Origin: Paraspadella gotoi
Lineage: Eukaryota > Chaetognatha
Direction of reading: 5' to 3'
Assembly: GCA_051294375.1 (NCBI GenBank)
Contig: CM119265.1
Coordinates: forward strand, 1,954,267-2,018,266
Length of the DNA: 64,000 nt
Part shown: positions 55,389 to 64,000 of the stretch, one piece after another
Layout: every line of letters starts with the position of its first letter
Position numbering within the stretch: position 1 is the first letter of the stretch
The notes under the pieces: generated by a model
Told to the model about the DNA's origin: nothing
Seen by the model: the letters and a program-made list of their open reading frames with translations, nothing else
The model's database searches: none
Program-made: the position numbers and the translations under genes

Positions 55389-58300
55389 ATGATTTCGACG
55401 ATAATCGGCGCCACCTGGATCCTCCTGATTCTGACGGCAAGCGGCGCCGCCAGATCTTCGAATTACGACGCCACCGAGTTGGATAGCCTGCGTCGCCGTG
55501 CCGAGACCATGTTCTACCATGCCTACGACAACTATCTCGCCCACGGATTCCCCCACGACGAACTGAGACCCCTGACCTGCGACGGAGTCAACACGTGGGG
55601 GAATTTTAGGGTTGGTATAGGGCTCAGGGGAAAGGTAGGGAAGGGAAAGAGTGGGATAAAAGGAAGAGGGAGAGAGTGGTAAGAGAAAAAAAATAGGGAC
55701 AGAGTGATAAAAGAAAGAGTGAAAAAATGAGTGACAAAGTGGTGGCAGAAAAAGAGGGAAATGGGCAAGATAGAGATGGTGAGAATGATGATGACATTTG
55801 AGTGATAGGAAGGAAGAAAAAGAATAGAGATATAAAAACCTTTTTACCCCCAACCAACCCTTTTCTCATCCTCAGTTAACCCTCATTGACGCCCTCGACA
55901 CTTTGGCGGTGATGGGAAACGAGACCGAGTTCCGCCGAGTCGCGGAAATGATCGTCGAGGATCTCTCCGACTTTGACATCGACGTCAACACTTCCGTATT
56001 CGAGGCCAACATCCGGGTTGTGGGCGGACTCGTCTCCGCCCACCTCCTTTCCAAACGCATGGGTAATAAAGGCCGTTGTTCTCTTTTATTGTCTCGGTTT
56101 AATAAAAAAAATTAAATTAGGATAAAATACGTTTTTGAAAGGTCTTACCGTGGAAGCCGGCTGGCCGTGCGATGGTCCCCTCCTCCGTCTGGCGACCGAC
56201 TTGGGCCACCGCCTCCTGCGTGCCTTCGACACTACAACGGGGATGCCCTATGGAACGGTGAATCTCCGCCACGGCGTTCCCAACGGGGAGACTTCTATCA
56301 CGTGCACGGCCTGCGTCGGAACCTTTATTCTGGAATTCGGCGCCCTCTCCCGCTTGACGGGCGACGCCTCCTTCGAGACGGCGGCGCTGCGGGCGCTGGA
56401 CTCGCTGTGGGCGGCGCGATCCACCATCGGTCTCGTGGGCAACCACATCGACGTGGAGAAGAACTCGTGGCACGCCCTCGACTCGGGGATCGGCGCCGGC
56501 GTGGACTCTTACTTCGAGTATCTCGTCAAAGGATCCCTCATGTTCGAGATGCCGGAGCTGATGAAGATGTTTCGCGAATACGCGGCCAGCGTGGCCAAGT
56601 GAGAAAAAATAGAGGGGATTAAGATTAGGGTTATTATAAAAAAGTTCAAATTTACCAATTGTTTTTTCTTTTTTTCCTCCAGATATTTGCGTCACGGCGA
56701 CTGGCACTTCTGGGCCCACATGCACAAGGGCGGCGTGACGCAGCCCGTCTTCCAATCCCTGGAGGCCTTTTGGCCGGGGATGCTCTCCTTGATCGGGGAG
56801 ACCGAGTCCGCCGCCGCCATCACCGCCAAATATTTTGAAATCTGGAAGAAGTTCGGGTTCACTCCCGAGTTTTACGACGTGCCCAGGCGGAAACCGATGA
56901 GCAAAAGGGAAGGGTACCCGCTCCGGCCGGGTAAGGGAGGATAGGGTGACGATGTTGTGGGAGAGATGATGAGGAAAATTGCTGGAGTTTGAGGTCTTTT
57001 TTGTGACTTGGTTGGACTTTTTGTGACTTTGTTACACTTTGTTTGGCTTTGTTGTACTATGTACGACCCTGTAGGACTTCATTTATCCCTTCTCCCATTC
57101 CAGAGTTGATCGAGTCGGCGATGTACCTCTACCAATCGACGCGAGACCCTCTCTTCTTGGACATCGGCAAAGCGGCGATGACATCCATCGAGGAGTCGGC
57201 GAGAGTCGCCTGCGGATTCGCCTCCGTCAAAGACGTCAACTCCCACGCTCTCGACAACAGGCTGGAGTCTTTCTTCCTCGCGGAGACGACCAAGTATCTC
57301 TACTTGTTATTCTCACCGGATCATTGGATCTTCACCGGATGGTGAGCGGCGAAATGGGCTTATTGATAATTACTAAGTATAAGTAAATAAATAAATGTTA
57401 CCCCAATTCTCTCCCTCATTCATTCGTTTATTCATTCATTCATTTATTCATTCATTCATTTATTCATTCATTCAATATTTGATTGAGGAATTGATTCATG
57501 GCTCAAGAATATAGACATTCTTTGGTTTGTTTATTCATTGACCAGCTCGTTTATTGATTCATTGATTGAATGATTTATTCACTCATTCATTCATTCATTT
57601 AGGCACCCAGAAAACATCGAGATCCTCCGATCCCCGCGCCGCAGCTCCAACGACTCCACCGCCTCCAACTCATCCAAAGCCTCCGACTGCCTCTTGGGTT
57701 CCGCGGGTTTCATCTTCAACACGGAGGCTCACCCTTTCGACGCGGCCGCCGTCCACTGCTGCTCGCGGGAGAAGGAGGAGGAGGACGAAGCGATCGATCG
57801 GATGCTGGAGAGGATCGACCTGTTGAGCCTCGTTGAGGAAGAGGAGGAGACGGACGAGGTGTTGGAGGAAGTGTTCGATGATCTCCTGGCGGAGGAAGAA
57901 GAGGAGCAGGAAATGGACTCGATGGAGGCGGAGGTGGATTTGGCGCTCGACCCGGAACTAATCGTCGATCAAACTTTAAAGAAAGCCGAAGATAACTCGC
58001 TGGAAAATGCCAATTATTTCACCGGAAATTCGGCTCCTACTCCGGCTCAGGATTTCTCCGTGAAACCGAACATAAACAAAGCTCCGGCGGCAGACCATGC
58101 TCCTCCGCCCGGCGATTTCACCGAAAACCAGACTCCGGCCGAACTTCCGGCGTCTAAAGTGGACAACGAAATTTTAGTAATTGACGCTGCCGAAAACGAT
58201 TCGGTCGAAGTAGAATCGGCCCAAAACGACTCTTCCTCTCAAGATTCGTCTTCTCCCGACGCCGACGCCGCCGCCGACTCCGCCGCCTCCCTCGAAGTGA

Positions 58301-58578
58301 CGGCGAAGATCGAAGAGATTCTCGAGAAGAAGCGTCAATCGCTCGAGGACCGCGTGGATCCTGAGGCGTCGAGCGAAACGGTTGCCGGGTGGCGCCGCCT
58401 CGTCTCCAACGTCCTCGAGAAGATCAAACTGGACGCGACGGCCTCCGTCAAGCGTCTCTTCGGCGCCCCGCCCAAGAAACTCAATCCGCGACTGAGATCC
58501 AACGTCGGCGATTGGGAGTCCATGACTTGTCCGCGGAAACCCTGGCCGCTCGACCTCGGGATTTATCCTTATCATTGA
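55389..58578 (+). CDS. EDEM2: EDEM2, ER degradation-enhancing alpha-mannosidase-like protein
   Basis: ER-luminal GH47 mannosidase of glycoprotein ERAD, which trims Man9 to Man8 to start disposal of misfolded glycoproteins. Six exons: 55389-55610, 55876-56062, 56142-56598, 56683-56930, 57104-57341, 57603-58578; about 775 aa. A signal peptide (about residues 1-21) precedes the GH47 domain. Family marks: [134 protein letters not shown] and FNTEAHPFD. The acidic catalytic positions and the calcium-binding Thr of FNTEAHP are kept, as are the Cys of LTCDG and of ACGF. It differs from human EDEM2 (578 aa) in a long, acidic, low-complexity C-terminal tail of about 250 residues ending in a conserved-looking short segment ([17 protein letters not shown]). 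Confidence 0.95.
57421..57600 (+). repeat. ATTC/TTCA tetranucleotide repeats in the last EDEM2 intron
   Basis: CATTCATTTATTCATTCATT-type tetranucleotides at about 57418-57476 and again at 57580-57601, the second directly forming the acceptor tract (CATTTAG). Confidence 0.85.
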
Positions 58579-58941
58579 GGAAAAGGGCGATGAGGACTGA
58601 GGAGTCTTCTCTTTTCTATTTTCTCCTCTTCTTCTTCTCTAATCTTCTCTCTCCTTCATATCCTCTCTCTTTTTCTGTCTCTCGTTCTTCTCTTTTTCTC
58701 CCCACCATGTAACTTTATTAAACTCCCCTTTCCTCTCCCTTTATCCTCTCTTACCCTCTTCTCTTCCATCATCTCCCATCATCTCTTCTCATCCCATCTT
58801 CATCTCCCATCACTCATTGAAAAGGAAACTTTTCAAGGACATCTTAATGTTATTCCTCCGCCGCGATTTCCGTCACTGTGATATTTTCTTCTCTTTTTTT
58901 TATTTCCAATCGTCTGCTCTCATTTTTGTCTCCGTTTAGTC
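58579..58941. other. Intergenic region EDEM2 to helical protein gene
   Basis: 363 nt, pyrimidine-rich (TCTCTTC and CATCTC repeats). It holds the EDEM2 3' end and the promoter of the next gene. Confidence 0.5.
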
Positions 58942-60466
58942 ATGTCTCAGCCGCGCTCGTCACCCGCCGATCGCGACGCCCCCTTTCGTCTCTTGGATGA
59001 CCTCGAGACTCTGGAGGCGAGCCATCCTCGTTTTCCCAAACTTTTGAATGAGCTTTTCCTCGACGCCGCACATTCGGCGTCTCTCGCCGACGCCGAGACG
59101 AAACTCTTCTCTCGCGCCAGCCCCAAGACCCGCCTCTTTTTCGCGACCCTCTCCGACGATCCGCTCGACGATCGACTCCAATCCCGGATCGAGGATGCCG
59201 TTGCCTTGGTGGCGGCCATGAGCGGCGTCGCGGAGAAGATCGTCAGCACCGGCGACGTTAACGTCGCCGACTTCCGATCTTTTCCCGTCGCCGGCGTCGG
59301 CGTCGTGACATCCTGCTATAAATTCTGCTCGGATCTGGGTCTTCGACCTTCGCCCGAGTCCCTCGTCCCGTCCGCCAAATCTCTTGCCGCCGCCGCCCAC
59401 AACTTGGCGGCTCAACTCGTCTGCGTCTACGAAGGCCTCGTCGCCGACGCCGTCGACTTGAGCCAGTTCTCCCAGTTGGTCGTCGACTCGTTGTCCGGAC
59501 TTCGAGAGGCCGTCGCCGTCACGCGTCCCGTCGACGTCAAGATCTTCAGCAAACTCGTCAAAGTCGTCATCAAGTTGGCGCTTAAGCAGAGGGCCTTGGC
59601 TGTTGAGATCGGAGAAGTCGGGAGGATGTTGGATTATTTTCTGGGCAAGTGAGTTCGTTGCTTCGACTTTAGGCCAGGGAGCTCATTACTTGGAAATGGC
59701 GTCCGGTATCGTTTCTCTGTATGCATATTTTGTTTTCTTTCATTTAACAACATGGATTAATTTGCTTAATAATGCATATTAATCTTTCCCTTCCCCTTCC
59801 CCTTCCCCAGCGTGTCGACGACCATCTCTAACTTTCGCCTGACTGTCGACGCCGCCTCGGCGCCTCAATCCGACCGCGCCTTCGTCACAGAGACGCGTCT
59901 CTGTCAGTTCATGTTGCGGGCGACGGCGAATCTCGTGGAGGAGCTTCACGCGCAGCTCGAGCGCGTCGTCGTCGACGCCGTCGTCGATTTTGTTGTCGAT
60001 CTTAACCTCGCTCTCACTCTCGGGGTAAGTTCGTTCCTTGGTAAGCTGGTTCGGAGGTCATTCATTCCTCTTTTCATTCATTCATTAATTCATTCATTCA
60101 TTAATTCATTCATTCACCCTTTTCTCCTTTCAGACGCTGACCTCTCCCTCCCTCCCTCTCTCCTATTCCGCCGAGATCGATCGTCTCCTCCGCCCCCACC
60201 TCCATCACCTCGTCGAATCCCTCGTCGGCGACGAGCCATTCCAGCGCCGCCTCCTCGACGCTTCCGCCATGACCTCCTCCAACGCCGCGGGTCATCTCCC
60301 TCTTTACCTCGACGTGGTGGAGAGGCTGGCGGAATCTCTAGAGGAGTCGGTGGCGGAGAATTGGATCGATCCGACGATCGGAGATGAGAATCTTCTCGAC
60401 GTCGTCTTCGTCTGCGCGGAGAAGAGTCGAGCCGAGATGTTGGTCCCGATGAAAAGACCGGGTTAG
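58942..60466 (+). CDS. Unrecognised alpha-helical protein
   Basis: Three exons, 58942-59648, 59811-60024 and 60134-60466, with agreeing phases and a TAG stop; 417 aa. The protein is almost entirely helical in character, Ala/Val/Asp/Leu-rich, without Cys motifs, signal peptide or membrane segment: APFRLLDDLETLEASHPRFP at the N terminus, DDRLQSRIEDAVALVAAMSG, SQLVVDSLSGLREAVAVTRP, FMLRATANLVEELHAQLERV, IDRLLRPHLHHLVESLVGDE and ENLLDVVFVCAEKSRAEMLV near the end. Codon use matches the conserved genes of the window, so it is a genuine gene. I do not recognise a family; a bundle or solenoid adaptor is plausible but unproven. Confidence 0.75.
60050..60118 (+). repeat. (ATTC)n tetranucleotide repeat
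   Basis: ATTCATTCATTAATTCATTC-type repeat within the intron 60025-60133 of the helical protein gene. Confidence 0.85.
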
Positions 60467-61489
60467 TGAGTCGGACGGATGTAGGGTAGGACGTAGGGTT
60501 CGCACTTTTGAAAATCGCAAATTTTGCCCCCTCTCGTAATAAAACTTCATTTCTCTTCACTGATGAAGTGACTTAATATCACTACAGAGTGGAGACTTTG
60601 ACCAATATCGAAGAAAATTGTTAATTGTTAAGTCTTATCGTATTGATCTGAGAGATATAAGAAGCACACAATATGACAGGGAGACGCTGACCAAGAACTC
60701 CATATTATTACTATATAGCACGATACGCAATTACTCATTTATCTGAAAGGTAAACAGAGTGAAAAATATGATAGTTCAAAGCTTGAGGGGACTTGAAGGC
60801 GTGAAGAAATAGAGGAAAAATACTGGTATATTTCGCGAAGAGTAGAAATGAGAGAATGTATCGCTAGACAAAATATACTGAGGGGCAGGAGGAGGAAAGA
60901 AGAAGAAGAGGAAGAGGAGAATTGAACGGCAGGCTAAATCCTCCTCTGCAAAGCAATCATTATTTATATTTATATTAAAGAACAGTTATTGAAATGGTCG
61001 TAGCAAATTGTTCCTCATCTCGTGTCCCTCGATGTCCGAACGAATTTGTCTCCAACACTCGGAGCAAGTGGATAAGTCACTTTTCGATCGGTCTGTCGGT
61101 CGGTATGTCTGTCCGTCGATCTGTCCCACTAACGTTAAAAATGTACAAAAAAACTTAAAATATAAAGGACTGCTAGCGCCGCCTTCAGGAAATCCTAAAA
61201 GACGGAATTCCGATGCAGTGCATGTCATAATTACACACATAAATACAAAGGCTAAGAAAGATACGTCATGTCATGTCACGAGAAATTCACATGAAAATAA
61301 AGTCACTGCGGCGCAACACATTCGATGAATCGATCTTGTTATCGTCGTCATCGACTTCTTGGTCCGTCTGGTTAAGCCTTGTATTCAGCTTCTAGGATGT
61401 AATGTTCTTCTCTAAAAACTAATATCTAATTATCTATATTCTATAAATACTGCATAGTTTCATTTTTTATCATTTAAATCTCTTTTATT
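60467..61489. other. Intergenic region without recognisable gene
   Basis: AT-rich with a short purine tract (about 60888-60925). CTGTCGGTCGGTATGTCTGT (about 61090) and TGTCATGTCATGTCACG (about 61264) are short local repeats. No exon is supported. Confidence 0.45.
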
Positions 61490-63128
61490 CTATTGTCGTT
61501 CAGCCAAGAGTGCATTCGTATGGTCCATCTGCAATTCTCATATCGGTCCGCCTCGCCACGAAATGCCCTATGTGGATCATCCGAAATTTTGCCGCTCCTT
61601 TGGAAGGGCCGCCTCTACCAGTACAGAGTCCTTCTTTTCGGCCTCTCGACGGGCCCTTGGCTTTTCACCAAGACGACGAGGCCCCCTTAGTGCTTTGGCT
61701 CCGCCCACTGGGGATTCGATGCCTTTTTTTCATGTAGACGGCATCTTGATCCTGGTTTCCTCGGCGGAGGATTGTCGACGAGCCACTCGGAAGGCGGTGT
61801 GGCTACTCAAGAAGGCGGGGTTCATCATCCACCTTCAGAAGTCGAGCCTGTCTCCCTCTCAGAGCTTCGATTTCCTCGGTTTCGTTTGGGACAGCCTCTC
61901 CCACTCCATCGCGCTCCCGGAGACGAAAATTACGACTCTTCGCTCTCGCGGAGAATCTTTGCCAACGACCGCACCACGTGCTCGTCAGTGCCTTCAGCTC
62001 TAGGCCATTCGACGGCGGCGTCCTTGGCAGTACCGCTGCTACGCTGCAGGTTTTCGAGGATTCAACGAGACGTCTATCGTGTCTACAAGTCGAAGAAGGA
62101 TCTCGACCGCGTTGTTCCTCTCCACTCGCCGGCGATGGAGGAGCTGCGGTGGATCGCAGCCTTCTCTCCAGACCAGTGCTTCGCTCCGATCGACGACCTC
62201 CTCCCGGAGGTCTGCACGCTGGAGGTGACGACGGATGCTTCGTCGCAGGATGGGGGTTTCTCCATCAGGGCCAACTGTCAATGGGAACCTGGTCGACTGC
62301 GGATGCCCCTCTCCTTTTCTTTGTGAAGGAGTTCACAGTTTTGAGGACCTTCCTCCAACGATTCGGAGCTTCCTTCCACGGCGCGTCCATCCTTGGAAGA
62401 CGGACAGCTTCGTCTCTCTCACCTGCCTTCGTCGGGGCTGCAGCAGGAGTCCATCTCTCTTCGGAGGAGATTCTCATCACGGCCGCGGCGTCGAGGGGCC
62501 GCAAGGTGGCGGACTGGAAACTCCTTCCGAGAGTTTTCCGCCAGATGGTCGACATATTCGGTCTCCCCAGCATCGATTTTTCGCGACTCCCCCGGTCGGC
62601 TCAAGTTCCACGTTTTTTTTGCCTGGGAGGCGACGCTGGAGGCGGAGGGATAGACGCCTTGGCGCAACGCTGGGTCTTCGACCTGGCCTATCTCTTCCTC
62701 CCCCTCCTCTGCTGATGATGGTGATCCGCAAGCTGGAGAAGGCGAGGGGCTCCCTTCTCCTGATCACCCCGTTTTGGCCGGCTCAGAAGTGGTTCCAGAG
62801 CCTCCTTTTTCCTTCGGTTTCTGGACGCGAGGCGCCTTCCGGCGCCGAACAACCTCGTCGTCGACCTCGTGTCCGGACTTCCGCCACCGCAGGCGGATCG
62901 CTTCAGGCTCGTCGTCTGAAGGTTTTTAGGCGGTGCCACAATCTCTCCGACATCGACGACTCCACCTTCTCCGTCATCGTCGACAGCTGGAGAGGCTCTA
63001 CCAGAGCGCTACGCCAGAGCTTGGTGCTCCTTCTGCGACTTCCTTCAGGATAGAGAGGTTCGAGGACCTCTCGTACAGCACAGATCGGCCATCTCAGCTA
63101 CTCTCCCCCCCCCTGGCGGGAGCGCCGG

Positions 63129-63797
63129 TTGGAGAGCTTCCTTGGTCCGGCGCCTTCTCAAGGGAGTTTTCGAGAGACGCCCTCCTCACGTCGGATTTTC
63201 CCCACGTGGAATGCGGCCCTCGGTTTTACGCATTCTCGACTCGGCGCCACTTCCGATCGCGCGAGGGATCTTCTACGACGCTCGCTCTTTCTCGTCGCTT
63301 TAGCGTCAGTTCGTCGCCCTTCAGAGATCGTCTCTCTTCGTTGCGACACGGGCTCTCCTCCCTTAGCGGCAGATCACGTTCGTCTGGTTCCATCGACGCT
63401 CTCGAGGACGGACAGGGTCGGACACATGGGTCCGGCGTTCCGTCTCGATTCGCTGCCGCTCTCGGATCGTTGCCCGGTTCAGGCGCTGCGCAATTGGCTC
63501 TCTCTTCGTTCGGAATTGGCGCCGCCGCACGATTTTCTTTTCTGCACCCCCGCGCCGCCTTTTCGTCAACTCTCGACGCAGCGTTTCGCCTCCATTCTCA
63601 AGGAGCTCTTTTTGGAGGCAGATGCTTCTGCGCCCCGGGGTCGACACACCTATGGCGGTTTCAGAAGCCTTCGCTCGCGGCGTGGATCTCGGCGTCATCT
63701 TAGCGCGGGAGATTGGTCTGGAGCGCAGACCTTCTTCCGTTTCTACTGCAGGGACGTCGCGTGGGGCGCCCCTCCGGGACCTTCTAGGGACGTTTGA
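63129..63797 (+). pseudogene. Tyrosine recombinase of the DIRS element
   Basis: 223 codons with TPSSRRIFPTWNAALGF, SLFLVALASVRRPSEIVSLR (first catalytic Arg), RVGHMGPAFRLDSLPLSD and CPVQALRNWLSLRSELA, ending in AGDWSGAQTFFRFYCRDV, the typical end with the Tyr nucleophile. The segment with the usual second Arg (AVSEAFARGVDLGVIL) is read in another frame (63622-63963), so a frameshift separates it from the Tyr motif. DIRS elements use this enzyme instead of an integrase to insert circular cDNA. Confidence 0.75.
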
Positions 63798-63822
63798 GGC
63801 TTTTGTATACCCGGATGAGGGA

Positions 63823-63852
63823 GGGAGCCGGCTTGGGATTTGCCGGGCTCCC
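63823..63852 (+). repeat. Short inverted repeat (hairpin)
   Basis: GGGAGCCGGC and GCCGGGCTCCC flank a 9-nt loop just after the recombinase, in the expected 3' non-coding part of the DIRS copy. Confidence 0.6.
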
Positions 63853-64000
63853 ATTGGTCGAGGCCGGTCACGTGACGGCTTCCCCCTGATTTTCTTTTTT
63901 TCATCTATCGATGTTATTTTGTTCGTTTTTCTTACTCTGATAAACGCGCGATCTATCGACTAGCGCGAACAAAAGGGCATTTCGTGGCGAGGCGGACCGA

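Larger units (their letters stand above)
61490..63960 (+). mobile_element. Decayed DIRS retrotransposon (RT, RNase H, tyrosine recombinase)
   Basis: Plus-strand protein fragments in order: RT from about 61510 (LLWKGRLYQYRVLLFGLSTG, PWLFTKT, then AVWLLKKAGFIIHLQKSSLS, PSQSFDFLGFVWDSLSHSIA); RNase H around 62040-62500 (RVYKSKKDLDRVVPLHSPAM, EELRWIAAF, LEVTTDASSQDGGF, FTVLRTFLQRFGASF); the linker typical of DIRS (SSEEILITAAASRGRK, LLPRVFRQMVDIFGLPSIDF, DALAQRWVFDLAYLFLP); and a recombinase to 63797. The RT active site, normally YLDD, reads HVDG. Frame changes are needed several times and the 5' part of RT is missing, so this is a dead copy. It may continue past the window edge. Confidence 0.85.

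Overview
The window is nuclear DNA of an animal, probably an invertebrate. Every conserved gene is split by short GT-AG introns (mostly 60-600 nt), exons are GC-rich and introns are AT-rich, and the products are animal housekeeping proteins: importin-9, VPS16, PPP4R1, an ABCA5-type transporter, a sigma-class GST and EDEM2. DIRS-type and LTR retroelements fill the spaces between and within genes. I cannot fix the species; the compact gene spacing together with DIRS elements would suit a sponge or another early-branching animal, but that is inference.

Layout. 1-6196 (+): importin-9, entering from the left with 20 exons. 6930-10312 (+): VPS16 in three exons. 10641-20695 (+): PPP4R1 in 18 exons; its sixth intron holds a non-autonomous DIRS-like element (13424-15883) with inverted terminal repeats and an internal copy of the circle junction. 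22010-31563 (+): an ABCA5-like full transporter in about 26 exons. 31942-35517 (+): a two-exon gene joining a MYND zinc finger to prefoldin subunit 1, with a complete five-exon sigma-class GST (32770-33977, -) lying in its single intron. 36291-38143: a small LTR element with a 5-bp target duplication. 38.3-43.4 kb: an AT-rich island with a P-loop ATPase fragment, a minisatellite of CRE palindromes and an assembly gap. 43447-46494: an LTR element with only gag and protease. 46938-50265: a 1.66-kb tandem duplication with decayed coding frames. 50.4-54.8 kb: unresolved minus-strand coding fragments and a second copy of the small LTR element's ORF. 55389-58578 (+): EDEM2. 58942-60466 (+): an unrecognised helical protein. 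61490-63960 (+): a decayed DIRS element with RT, RNase H and tyrosine recombinase.

The genes do not form one pathway. They cover nuclear import (IPO9), endolysosomal tethering (VPS16), phosphatase regulation (PPP4R1), lipid transport (ABCA5-like), chaperoning (prefoldin), detoxification or prostaglandin chemistry (GST) and ER glycoprotein quality control (EDEM2). The most unusual items are the MYND-prefoldin fusion with its nested antisense GST, the DIRS-like element carrying an internal complementary region, the compact LTR element with an unknown ORF, and GA microsatellites that begin at 5' splice sites. Exon borders were read by eye from splice consensus, phase continuity and remembered family sequences; no alignment was run.
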